DNA of 47,933 nt. Origin: Bacteroidales bacterium. Lineage in GTDB: Bacteria; Bacteroidota; Bacteroidia; Bacteroidales; UBA1715. Below the pieces are notes generated by a model. It saw nothing but the letters and a program-made list of their open reading frames with translations. It did no database searches and was not told the origin of the DNA. The position numbers and the translations under genes were made by a program. The stretch lies in contig JAITUU010000018.1 in the NCBI GenBank assembly GCA_031286165.1, positions 1 through 47,933 of the forward strand, read 5' to 3'. Shown in pieces: positions 23,524 to 31,716 of this stretch. Positions within the stretch are counted from its first letter, which is position 1. Every line of letters starts with the position of its first letter.

Positions 23524-25554
23524 TTATTTCCAAAAACGAATAATAGCAATTTCGCCTGCCAAACAGAGCAATGCCAACAGCACAAAATATCGCCACAATT
23601 CAGTGTCGCTATCGAGGGAGCGCACGCTTTGTTCCAAATTTTCGTGGGCGGCATCTATGAGCGCGGCGTTGAACAATCCGCCTGCGGCAAGAATGTGTGT
23701 AATTTCTTCGGGCGAGAAAAATTCCGCCTGCGATTCCGAGCGGTCGTAATTGAACGACACTAAGGCAATGAGTGAATCGTTTTGCTCCACGCGATAGGTG
23801 CCTGCCTGCGTTATCATGTTCAAAGGATTCAATTTTACGGTAAAATTACTGTAATCTATGCTCCATTGCGGAATAATATCAACCTGCACACTGCGATTGA
23901 CTATATGAAAAGCGTGGTCGCTCTGCTCGCTTGCAAAAGGAAGGTGAAAACTTTCGCCAAGCATGTAAGCCAACTGCGCTGCCTGCGCACGATACAACGC
24001 CATATTGAACAGCGAAAGCACCAGTGGCGACTGCGTAAAATTGGTGGACTGCACCTCGAAAGGCATGGCAAACATGAAAAGCGATGCCCGCCCTTGCTGC
24101 AACTGCACAAGTGCCGGATAATTATTGGCAAGCGAGAGTATGTGCGTATGCGCCGGTGCGTTGATTTTGAAATAATTGCGCACAAAGGGCAACTGCGCGG
24201 TGTTATCGCTTTTCTCGAACACGCCGGCAAAAATACTGTGGCGAAAATCCACCTGCGCTATGGAAACTTTTGCGGTATCCTGTTCGGAAATTCGCGCTGC
24301 GCCAAACTGCGCCAACAGTGCATTGTAGGACTGAATAGTACTCGCTCGCGCAGGAATACACACTATGTTTTTGCCCTGTTTGCTCATGGCAACTACCATG
24401 TGCAGCAATCCCGAAGGAAGTTCGGGCAGTTGGTCTAATATAATGCAATCATAGCGCACAAGGCTTGCGTAATCTAAATTGGCAGCATTGAGTGCGGTGT
24501 AACTAAAAAAATCGGCAGCAAAAAGCGATACTATATTCGTAGGGTTCAATCCGCTGTACACGTGCGCCACCGCTATTTTCGATGCGTTTTTGAAAGAAAA
24601 GTAATAGGTATTGTCATACAAAATAGGGTAATCGTCTATCGACACGCGCCCCCGCACCGCGCCCTGCGCATTGTTTACAAACTCCATAGTGAGCGTTTGC
24701 GCGGCATTTGCCTCCAAATTCACGTTGGCGAGTGCTTTCAAAGAATCGTTGATAAACAACCGCACGGCGGTATTGCTCTGCGCTTCTTCGGAGCGATTGT
24801 GCACCTGCACATGGAGCGTTTCTATGGCACCCGGCACGCGAAACGGCGTTTCAAACCAGCAAGAATCCACACTGATATTGCTCTGCAAAATATTTGGCAC
24901 CGGCACGCAGTAGAGTTGCACCGCGCTATCGGCGGCAATGTTTTCAAAATCACTCGTAGTTTTTTGAAAATCGGAAATCACAAACAATCGCACCGGCGAC
25001 TTAGTTTCACGGGCTATTTCTTGCGCTTTTTTATACACCGCCGAAAGCGTGAGCGGAAAGGCACTCACTGCGATTGCTGCGATTTTTTGCGCTGCACCTT
25101 CTTGGGTCAAATCCTGAAATTCGCTCGCATCGCCGGCATTGCTAATCAAGCGGAATTGCTGCGTGGCAGCGTAGGATTTCACAATACTCTGCGCACGATT
25201 TTTGGCATTGTCGAGGGCTGTGCCTTCGGTGGTTTGCGCCTGCATACTAAACGAATTGTCGATATAGAGCAACACCGGCGCAGTGGGCAATGAAGGGTGT
25301 AGCGTGTGTTGCGAGGCTATTCGCGGCTGCGCAAAGGCTATAATCAGTGCCGCAAAGGCGAGCAAGCGCAGGCAAAGAATCAAAATGCGTTTGAGTTTGT
25401 TATAGGTTTTATTCTGCTCTATGCGAATAGATTGCAATAAATGAATATTGTGAAACAGTACCGGCGTGTATTTACGAAAGGAAAACAAATGCACCAGCAC
25501 CGGAATTGCCAGCGCAAACAAGAAAAATAATACTGCCGGATAGGTAAAATACAT
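23524..25554 (-). CDS. BatA-domain/VWA membrane protein
   Basis: 676 residues. The N-terminal BatA double-membrane domain has helix 1 (AVLFFLFALAIPVLVHLFSF), the conserved FRKYTPVLFHNIHLL linker and helix 2 (ILILCLRLLAFAALIIAFAQ). A VWA-like domain follows with VLLYIDNSFSM (MIDAS-like D-x-S-x-S) and RLFVISDFQ. Long periplasmic beta-rich parts come next, and a C-terminal membrane helix (YFVLLALLCLAGEIAIIRFW) closes the protein. Relatives lie in Bat/aerotolerance clusters or stand alone in Bacteroidota; here no MoxR ATPase or BatB-E partner is adjacent. A -7 box lies at 25603-25596. Confidence 0.88.
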   Translation of the reverse strand: MYFTYPAVLFFLFALAIPVLVHLFSFRKYTPVLFHNIHLLQSIRIEQNKTYNKLKRILILCLRLLAFAALIIAFAQPRIASQHTLHPSLPTAPVLLYIDNSFSMQAQTTEGTALDNAKNRAQSIVKSYAATQQFRLISNAGDASEFQDLTQEGAAQKIAAIAVSAFPLTLSAVYKKAQEIARETKSPVRLFVISDFQKTTSDFENIAADSAVQLYCVPVPNILQSNISVDSCWFETPFRVPGAIETLHVQVHNRSEEAQSNTAVRLFINDSLKALANVNLEANAAQTLTMEFVNNAQGAVRGRVSIDDYPILYDNTYYFSFKNASKIAVAHVYSGLNPTNIVSLFAADFFSYTALNAANLDYASLVRYDCIILDQLPELPSGLLHMVVAMSKQGKNIVCIPARASTIQSYNALLAQFGAARISEQDTAKVSIAQVDFRHSIFAGVFEKSDNTAQLPFVRNYFKINAPAHTHILSLANNYPALVQLQQGRASLFMFAMPFEVQSTNFTQSPLVLSLFNMALYRAQAAQLAYMLGESFHLPFASEQSDHAFHIVNRSVQVDIIPQWSIDYSNFTVKLNPLNMITQAGTYRVEQNDSLIALVSFNYDRSESQAEFFSPEEITHILAAGGLFNAALIDAAHENLEQSVRSLDSDTELWRYFVLLALLCLAGEIAIIRFWK

Positions 25555-25595
25555 AGAGATTTCGAGGGTTTAGTTGCAAACGGTTCAATCTATTA

Positions 25596-25603
25596 CAAAA
25601 GTA
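25596..25603 (-). promoter_or_regulatory. -7 element for the BatA-like gene
   Basis: TACTTTTG on the minus strand is an exact match, 42 bp before the ATG. The upstream context (AATTAAAGTG just before it, TTTACAATT further up) is nearly the same as for spoT. No TTTG is at -33. Confidence 0.5.
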
Positions 25604-25637
25604 CACTTTAATTACTAATTGTAAATTATTTGAAAAC

Positions 25638-25676
25638 AAAAAAATTCCCATGAACAATGTTCGCAGGAATTTTTTT
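25638..25676 (-). terminator. Rho-independent terminator after the TonB receptor gene
   Basis: An 11-bp stem, AAAAAAATTCC (25638-25648) with GGAATTTTTTT (25666-25676), lies 10 bp past the stop of the minus-strand receptor gene. A small inner GAAC/GTTC pairing extends it. The A/T-rich arms make it work in either direction. Confidence 0.75.
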
Positions 25677-25686
25677 AGAGATTGCT

Positions 25687-27891
25687 TTACTCTATCCGCA
25701 ATTTCAAACCTATATACAACATTCGTCCGGAGAGTGGTCCCCACACCATAGAGGCATCGAAATTGGGGTCGCTGAGTGGATTTTCGGGGGCTATTACGGG
25801 ATTTTTTTGCATAAATCCTGTCATGTTTTCAGTTCCGGCGAATACCGACCACTTGTCGAAATATTTGGTAATTTGCCCAAGCAATACGGTGTAGGGTTTA
25901 AATCGGTCGTTCCATAAAGGATTTTCGGCATCGGGCGTGGGCATTCTGCCGCCGCCGTTGAACTGCGCCGTGAAATCGAACTGCCAACTGCGTTTTGGCG
26001 TGGCATAGGACGTAGAAAGCATACTTTTGTATCGGCTCGTGAGCGGTACTTCGCGCAATTCGCCGTCTATGGTTTGGCGCGTGTGTGTAATGCGGTGCGC
26101 AGCGGTTACAGTCCAGCCTTTGAGCACTTCCTGCGCGGCTTCAAACTGCATACTGCTTGCGTATGAACGATTACCATCGAGATTTTCAAACCACACTTCG
26201 TGAGCATTTCTATCCATATTCACCACCACTTGCTGCTCAAAATTGGTGTAATAATACTCGGCACTCAGTATCAATTCCCGTTTGTGAATAGTAGGAATGT
26301 GCGCCACAGCACTCATTCCATAGTTCCACGCTTCTTCCTGCTGCATATTGCTATCGAAATGCAAAGTGCGATTGCTTGCAAGTACGTTGTTATTTTCTGC
26401 TAAAATCACCGCCGTACGATAGCCTTTTCCTACTGACGAACGCAGGTAGAGTTTGTTTGCGAGATTATATTTGAGGTGCACACGCGGTGTTACAAACATG
26501 CCGAATCGGCTGCTGTGGTCGGCACGAAGACCGGCTAAGGCTACAAATTTTTCGTGTAAATTCAGCGTGTATTCGGCAAAAGCACCTACGGTGTGTTCGG
26601 TGCTATTGTTGTTATACGCCCACTCCTGCCCTGCCGCTGATTCGCGATAATTATCGGTATTGAAACTCACACCGGTATTCAAAAAATGATGTTCACCGAG
26701 TTCTGTTGCAAAAATCGCATTGGCATAGCCGTTTTTTTGCAAACCATCGTAGCGGCGTGCCGTAGCATAGGTTGATTTCATATCGTGCGAAGATGCAGTG
26801 AGAATGAGTGCCAAACTCGTGCGATGTTCGGGATTGAGTATATAGCCATGTTTGCTGAACGCATTGAAACGCTCGGTTTCTATATTGATTTCGTAAGGAT
26901 TTGCCACCGTGCGCAGTTGTCCGCTTTGGCGATTTTCATTAATGTAGTGCAATCCTATTTGCCCGTGATAGCGGTCGTGTTCATAGTTCCAGCGGTTCAT
27001 GAGATTGTACTGCTTCATAGTGGGGCGGTCTAAAAAATTGTCGCCATTACTATCGTGCTGTTGCGTATCGTGCGACACATGGGCAAATACGCCGGTAGAA
27101 AGATGTTCGTTCACTTTCAACGCCGAAGTTAGGTTCATTTCAGTGCGTTCTTCATCGTTCAGGTATAAATTCACTTCAAGCGGATTACTGCGCTGCGGCT
27201 TCAAAAACTCCACGTTGATTTGCCCCGTAATTGCCTCATAACCATTGGCTACCGAAGACGTTCCTTTTGAAATTGAAATACTTTCTATCCACGCGCCGGG
27301 CACATAACTCAGTGAAAATGGAGCAGCAATGCCGCGAAAATTTGGGGTGTTTTCGGTGAGCATTTGTACATACCTACCCGAAAGTCCGAGCAGTTTGATT
27401 TGTTTTGCGCCGGTGGCAGCATCGGTAACCGACACATCAACCGAGGCGTTGGTTTCAAAACTTTCGGAAAGATTGCAACAAGCAGCCTTCGAGAGTTCGT
27501 CTTTGTGGAGTTTTACACTATGCACCACCGCACCGCGCATGGTGCTTGTGCTCATTTGCTGCGCCGTTACTTCCACTCCGCCGAGTGCGGTAGCAGTTTG
27601 CGCAAGCACAATGCTCAGCGGTGTTTCGCGGTCGGTTATTATAATGGTGTCTGATTCATAGCCGAAAGAACTCACCACAAGTTTATCCTGCATTTCATCG
27701 GCGCAGTAGTCTATGGAAAAAGTGCCATCGGCGGCGGTTTGGGTAAAATGATTGTGTTGGGTGCCTGTCCAAAACACGCTGGCAAAGGGCAACGGTTGCT
27801 TGGCGGCGTTGGTAACTCTTCCCTTCACTTGTGCCGCAGCCGAAAGTGATAAAAGGGTGAAAAATAGGGATATATACAAAGTTTTTTTCAT
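25687..27891 (-). CDS. TonB-dependent receptor, possibly for a metal or metal complex
   Basis: 734 residues from the ATG at 27891, which gives a signal peptide (MKKTLYISLFFTLLSLSAAAQ); the longer frame is rejected. A CarboxypepD_reg domain (about 23-105, with GRVTNAAKQPLPFASVFW) is followed by a plug with ACCNLSESFETNASVDVSV, QIKLLGLSGRYVQMLTENTP and ISISKGTSSVANGYEAITGQ, then a barrel ending GRMLYIGLKLRIE. This plug type is common in BtuB/FepA-like receptors of Bacteroidota. The gene is preceded by a Cys/His-rich exported protein with its own promoter, so a role in copper, zinc or cobalt handling is inferred. A terminator follows. Confidence 0.88.
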   Translation of the reverse strand: MKKTLYISLFFTLLSLSAAAQVKGRVTNAAKQPLPFASVFWTGTQHNHFTQTAADGTFSIDYCADEMQDKLVVSSFGYESDTIIITDRETPLSIVLAQTATALGGVEVTAQQMSTSTMRGAVVHSVKLHKDELSKAACCNLSESFETNASVDVSVTDAATGAKQIKLLGLSGRYVQMLTENTPNFRGIAAPFSLSYVPGAWIESISISKGTSSVANGYEAITGQINVEFLKPQRSNPLEVNLYLNDEERTEMNLTSALKVNEHLSTGVFAHVSHDTQQHDSNGDNFLDRPTMKQYNLMNRWNYEHDRYHGQIGLHYINENRQSGQLRTVANPYEINIETERFNAFSKHGYILNPEHRTSLALILTASSHDMKSTYATARRYDGLQKNGYANAIFATELGEHHFLNTGVSFNTDNYRESAAGQEWAYNNNSTEHTVGAFAEYTLNLHEKFVALAGLRADHSSRFGMFVTPRVHLKYNLANKLYLRSSVGKGYRTAVILAENNNVLASNRTLHFDSNMQQEEAWNYGMSAVAHIPTIHKRELILSAEYYYTNFEQQVVVNMDRNAHEVWFENLDGNRSYASSMQFEAAQEVLKGWTVTAAHRITHTRQTIDGELREVPLTSRYKSMLSTSYATPKRSWQFDFTAQFNGGGRMPTPDAENPLWNDRFKPYTVLLGQITKYFDKWSVFAGTENMTGFMQKNPVIAPENPLSDPNFDASMVWGPLSGRMLYIGLKLRIE

Positions 27892-27975
27892 GTGAACAGT
27901 AATTTGAGATGAAACAAAAAATAAACAATACAGCGTATCAATAACACACTGCACAAAACGAATTTTTTGCTATTC

Positions 27976-28398
27976 TCAAATACGGAAACAAGAAATTGCC
28001 GCAAGTAAGGAGCGGCTACAACACGCACTATGCGGCGAAAAAGAAGATTTTTGATGCGTAAATTGCAGCGATTGCACCGCGTGCACGGTGGTAGAATATT
28101 GCGCAAAAAGCAGCAATTCCGGCGCAGTTGGCATAGTTTTTTGCGAAGAAACTACGGTATTGTCCACCGTCAAACGATGCGAATGGCATTTGCCGTGTTT
28201 ATGGTGCGAATGTTGCGATTTATGATTGCCGCAACACTCAGTTTCGCAGTTGTGGGAACATACTACCGGAGATTGCGGCATAGTGATTTCGCACGCATTG
28301 GCATAGTGCGCACAAGCGCATACGTTCAGCCCACCGCTTGCGAAGGCAAAAAAAGCGGCAAAGGCAAAAATCACTATATGTTTCGGTAGGTTCCTCAT
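27976..28398 (-). CDS. Cys/His-rich exported metal-binding protein
   Basis: 140 residues from the ATG at 28398, giving a signal peptide (MRNLPKHIVIFAFAAFFAFA). The mature part carries a dense metal-ligand region: CACAHYANACE, then CSHNCETECCGNHK and QHSHHKHGKCHSH. The C-terminus has another CC pair. No enzyme motif is seen. Such proteins bind soft metals (Cu, Zn, Co). The gene lies 84 bp before the TonB receptor on the same strand and has the operon promoter, so it may pass metal to or from the receptor, or sense it. Not a family I can name. Confidence 0.75.
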   Translation of the reverse strand: MRNLPKHIVIFAFAAFFAFASGGLNVCACAHYANACEITMPQSPVVCSHNCETECCGNHKSQHSHHKHGKCHSHRLTVDNTVVSSQKTMPTAPELLLFAQYSTTVHAVQSLQFTHQKSSFSPHSACCSRSLLAAISCFRI

Positions 28399-28460
28399 AT
28401 TTGCACAAAGAACGTGAATTTTTCTTGAATATTGCTTATGTTTGAATAAAAAAGGTTGTT

Positions 28461-28489
28461 CAAATATATATATATTTCTCAACTTTCAA
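28461..28489 (-). promoter_or_regulatory. Promoter of the metal-binding protein/TonB receptor operon
   Basis: Minus strand: TTG (28489-28487), an 18-nt spacer and TATATTTG (28468-28461), an exact -7 match. The leader to the ATG at 28398 is about 55 nt. Confidence 0.6.
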
Positions 28490-28504
28490 CTCTCACCAAA
28501 ACAA

Positions 28505-29251
28505 CTATTCTAAAAAGAAAACAATGGTGCTCACCACTCGCGCTCGCTGAATGTAGGGTTCTTGCGGCACACCGCTCGATTCTTCATCGTAGTATCTGCC
28601 GGCAATGGTAATTTGCCCTTGTGAGGCAGTTTTAATTTTTCCCAGCGTAGCGTGCGAATCGTTGGCAAACTGTTCGCCGGCAATGCGTGCATTTTGCGTG
28701 CTCTGCGCTATCATTTGCGGTTTTATGGAATTGAGTTCGGGAAAGGTGTAGGCAGTACTCACATCGGCAGTGAGGTTGTTTGTTACCAAACTCAGTTTGA
28801 TTTGCGATGCCTTACTTTCGGTTCCTTCCACGTCATTCGACTGAATAACAATGCCTTGCGAAATAGTGTAACGGTCTATTTTTGTTTGCACTCGTCTGCC
28901 GCCTTCCCATATCCAATCGTAGTAGGTTTGGCGGTCTATCACGTTTTTGTCGCTCACGGCTATACTGCCTTCGGCGTAGCCAAGTGTTTTCAAATACGCC
29001 ACGATTGCTTTTGTTTTCGTATCGGTTTGCGTTATAATTCCGTTCAAATCATCGCCCGAAAACGAGAAATTGAGGCTAATGGTAGCCGAAGTTGCCTTCA
29101 TATCCATTTCGGCAAGACCTTTCACATTCACCACGCGGTCTTTGTCGCTCAGCGTTTTTATACCTTTGAAAATAAAAAATCCCAATAGAGCAAGCCCCAT
29201 AAAAAGGAAGACTGATACAATAATTGCTTTTACGATACTTTTGTTTTCCAT
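28505..29251 (-). CDS. SIMPL (DUF541) domain protein
   Basis: 248 residues. One N-terminal membrane helix (IVKAIIVSVFLFMGLALLGFFIF) anchors a periplasmic SIMPL domain starting at RVVNVKGLAEMDMKATSATI and covering GDDLNGIITQTDTKTKAIVA, YDWIWEGGRRVQTKIDRYTI and IAGRYYDEESSGVPQEPYIQ. The family is widespread and includes oxidative-stress-linked proteins; the biochemical role is unclear. It starts 53 bp after the end of nfnB on the same strand and may be co-transcribed. Confidence 0.88.
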   Translation of the reverse strand: MENKSIVKAIIVSVFLFMGLALLGFFIFKGIKTLSDKDRVVNVKGLAEMDMKATSATISLNFSFSGDDLNGIITQTDTKTKAIVAYLKTLGYAEGSIAVSDKNVIDRQTYYDWIWEGGRRVQTKIDRYTISQGIVIQSNDVEGTESKASQIKLSLVTNNLTADVSTAYTFPELNSIKPQMIAQSTQNARIAGEQFANDSHATLGKIKTASQGQITIAGRYYDEESSGVPQEPYIQRARVVSTIVFFLE

Positions 29252-29304
29252 ATTGTTAGTTTTTTAGTTGTTAGTGCTGAATACTCATATCCTGTGTCTT
29301 GTGT

Positions 29305-30756
29305 CTATTTATACTTCGGCATAAAAATCCATTCGTGCATACTCTGTGCTGCTCTGCGCCCATCGCCCATGGCAAGAATAACCGTAGCACCGCCGCGCAC
29401 AATGTCGCCACCGGCAAATATCATAGGAATATCGGTTTGCATGGTTTCTTCGTTCACTTCTATGGTGCCCCATTTGCTGGCAGTTAAACCTTTCACCGAT
29501 TGTGGAATGAGCGGATTGGGCGACACACCCACACTCACTATCACTTCATCTACCTCTATCAATTTGGTTTCGCCCGGAATTTCCACCGGTGAACGTCTGC
29601 CCGATTCATCGGGTTCGCCGAGTTTCATTACCTGCAAAAGCATTTGGGTAACGTGTCCTTTTTCATTGCCTCTGTATTCTATGGGGTTGTGCAAGGTCAA
29701 AAATTCTATCCCTTCTTCTTTGGCGTGTTTCACTTCTTCCAAGCGGGCGGGCATTTCTTCTTCGGAGCGACGATACACTATCATGGCACGTTCGGCACCA
29801 AGTCGTTTGGCTGTGCGCACCGAATCCATTGCAGTATTTCCACCACCAATTACGGCTACATTTTTTCCTTTAAATACCGGCGTATCGGAATCTTCGTTGG
29901 CGGCATACATCAAATTCACGCGAGTTAAATACTCGTTGCTCGACATAATTCCCACCAAATTTTCTCCTTTAATGTTCATAAATCGCGGCAATCCGGCACC
30001 GCTTCCCACAAAAATTCCGGCAAATCCTTCTTTCTGCAATTCTTCTACACTAATGGTTTTTCCCACTATGGTATTGTTCACAAATTTTACGCCCATATCG
30101 CGTAAATTGTTGATTTCTACATCTACAATAGTGTTGGGCAAGCGAAATTCGGGGATTCCGTATTTCAACACACCGCCAATTTCGTGCAACGCCTCGAATA
30201 CGGTAACATCGTAGCCGAATTTTGCCATATCGCCAGCAAAAGAAAGTCCGGCAGGACCACTACCCACCACAGCAACTTTGAAACCATTGGCAGGTGCAAT
30301 TTCGGGAATGGAAATGTTGCCGCTTTCGCGTTCATAATCGGCTGCAAAACGCTCCAAATACCCAATAGCAACAGCATCTTTGCCCATTTTTACATGAATA
30401 CATTCAGCCTCGCACTGTTTTTCTTGCGGACACACGCGCCCACACACCGCCGGCAATGCCGAAGTTTGTTTGAGCACTTTCGCTGCTTCGAGTATTTCGC
30501 CGCGTTCTATATTTTTTATAAACGAAGGAATATCTATACTTACCGGACAACCGTTCATACAGGTTGGTTTTGCGCAATCCAAACAGCGTTGTGCTTCGCG
30601 CTGCGCCATTTCGAGCGTCAAACCGAGATTTACTTCTTCATTGTTTTTATTGCGCACATCGGCAGCCAATTCGGGCATGTGCACTCGTGGAATATCGGTT
30701 CTTTCTTTTGCTTTCATTGCTCCTCGCAATTCTACTCGCCACGTATCGTTTCTCAT
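29305..30756 (-). CDS. nfnB: Nfn large subunit (GltD-like flavoprotein, NADP(H) side)
   Basis: 483 residues. The N-terminus carries two 4Fe-4S cysteine sets (CLDCAKPTCMNGCP, about 57-70; CGRVCPQEKQCEAECIH). An FAD site VVGSGPAGLSFAGD and an NADP site VIGGGNTAMDSVRTAKRLGA follow, then the closing FAD motif FAGGDIVRGGATVILAMGDG. Both NfnB/NfnL and the GltD subunit of glutamate synthase share this design. The partner small subunit encoded at 35334-36170 makes Nfn (NADH-dependent reduced ferredoxin:NADP+ oxidoreductase, an electron-bifurcating enzyme) the better call. It is unusual that nfnA is 4.5 kb away: a protease cassette lies between. The copy of the nfnA 3' end at 30808-30836 marks the break. 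Confidence 0.88.
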   Translation of the reverse strand: MRNDTWRVELRGAMKAKERTDIPRVHMPELAADVRNKNNEEVNLGLTLEMAQREAQRCLDCAKPTCMNGCPVSIDIPSFIKNIERGEILEAAKVLKQTSALPAVCGRVCPQEKQCEAECIHVKMGKDAVAIGYLERFAADYERESGNISIPEIAPANGFKVAVVGSGPAGLSFAGDMAKFGYDVTVFEALHEIGGVLKYGIPEFRLPNTIVDVEINNLRDMGVKFVNNTIVGKTISVEELQKEGFAGIFVGSGAGLPRFMNIKGENLVGIMSSNEYLTRVNLMYAANEDSDTPVFKGKNVAVIGGGNTAMDSVRTAKRLGAERAMIVYRRSEEEMPARLEEVKHAKEEGIEFLTLHNPIEYRGNEKGHVTQMLLQVMKLGEPDESGRRSPVEIPGETKLIEVDEVIVSVGVSPNPLIPQSVKGLTASKWGTIEVNEETMQTDIPMIFAGGDIVRGGATVILAMGDGRRAAQSMHEWIFMPKYK

Positions 30757-30807
30757 AGTGTATAATAACTGAATGATTGAATAACTGATTAATTGATTTT
30801 TGCAGAC

Positions 30808-30836
30808 TTTAAAAATTACAAGTGCTACATTTTTGA
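30808..30836 (-). repeat. Direct repeat, left copy: duplicated 3' end of nfnA
   Basis: 29 bp, identical to 35333-35361 except one base (A for G at 30827). Read on the minus strand it encodes QKCSTCNF and a stop, as at the end of nfnA, but without the rest of the gene. It lies 51 bp upstream of nfnB, where the end of nfnA would be expected. Confidence 0.9.
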
Positions 30837-30891
30837 TTTGTCCAAAGATATTACATTATTTTTATTTTACAATATTCTGCATATTTTCTTC

Positions 30892-31716
30892 TTATTTAGT
30901 GTTTTCTACGTTTGAAAGTCTTTGCTCTAAATCTATAATATACAGTGTCAATTCTTCATTTTTTTTTAATAACAGTGCATTCATTTCACTTACAGAAATT
31001 CCTTCGCTTTCCATTTCAACGGCGGGAGCAACTTCGGGTAAATGTTTGTTGGTTTTTACAAAAGTGCTTAGTTCGCTCAATGGCATAAGTTTGTAATCGT
31101 TTTCAAACACATAATCGCAACCTTGATTGAGGCACAATTTTATTTCTTGTGCGCGAATAATACCGTTCACATCAAGAGCAACAGTAGGATTTGTGCGACC
31201 TATACCTACGTTACCATTCATCACTACAAGTTTTCCACCGGTAAAATACCCTGAGTAAGAATTTTCAACTTTTGCTCCCGAAACGGTTGAATATATGCCA
31301 TATATAGATTTTGATGTTATAGGTGCAGTTGCATTGACAGATACATAGGCACCGTATCCATTGCCCCCACTTCCTGAATTTAGAGTGTTTGTAGAATAAA
31401 GTCCATACACGTTGGAACTATATGTGCCACTAACTGTACTATTATTGGTGTAAATTCCATACGTTGTGCCAATCATATAAGCAGGATTTGTTTCTGAAAT
31501 CCCTGTGTTACTCAAATACATACTGTACTTCGTAGCACTTTGCATACTTAACTTTGCTTCATTATTTGCGTTTGTCCCAATCCCCACATTCGCAGTAGTA
31601 GGATTAAGTGTCGCCGAATTTGGCGTATAAATCCATTCTGCATTTTGCGTAAAACTATCGAAAGAAATACAACTAAAAATTAGAAAGATTGCGAGTTGTT
31701 GTAATTGGTTTTTCAT
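30892..31716 (-). CDS. Tail-fibre-like exported protein
   Basis: 274 residues from the ATG at 31716, giving a signal peptide (MKNQLQQLAIFLIFSCISFD). The middle is a string of short repeats with GIGT/NVGIG and GIYST/YGLYST phrases, such as ANVGIGTNANNEAKLSM and NVGIGRTNPTVALDVNG, as in phage tail-fibre-like proteins of Bacteroidota. The end is the conserved block NDYKLMPLSELSTFVKTNKH, then LPEVAPAVEMESEGISVSEM and a coiled coil (LLLKKNEELTLYIIDLEQRL), where trimeric fibres usually carry a chaperone-like segment. Its ATG overlaps the protease stop by 4 nt. A decayed paralogue lies at 34857-35282. Confidence 0.8.
   Translation of the reverse strand: MKNQLQQLAIFLIFSCISFDSFTQNAEWIYTPNSATLNPTTANVGIGTNANNEAKLSMQSATKYSMYLSNTGISETNPAYMIGTTYGIYTNNSTVSGTYSSNVYGLYSTNTLNSGSGGNGYGAYVSVNATAPITSKSIYGIYSTVSGAKVENSYSGYFTGGKLVVMNGNVGIGRTNPTVALDVNGIIRAQEIKLCLNQGCDYVFENDYKLMPLSELSTFVKTNKHLPEVAPAVEMESEGISVSEMNALLLKKNEELTLYIIDLEQRLSNVENTK

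Noticed and set aside
22652..23749. 365-codon plus-strand open frame over the aminopeptidase gene
   Set aside because: Fully antisense to an intact M17 gene; composition rich in His, Phe and Cys is typical of a complementary frame.
24562..25293. 243-codon plus-strand open frame over the BatA-like gene
   Set aside because: Antisense to a complete VWA membrane protein; no supporting motif or promoter.
27892..27954. Longer N-terminus of the second TonB receptor starting at 27954
   Set aside because: It would hide the clean signal peptide that starts at 27891.
29305..30756. Glutamate synthase small subunit (GltD)
   Set aside because: No glutamate synthase large subunit is near, while an Nfn-type small subunit is; the GltD fold is shared.
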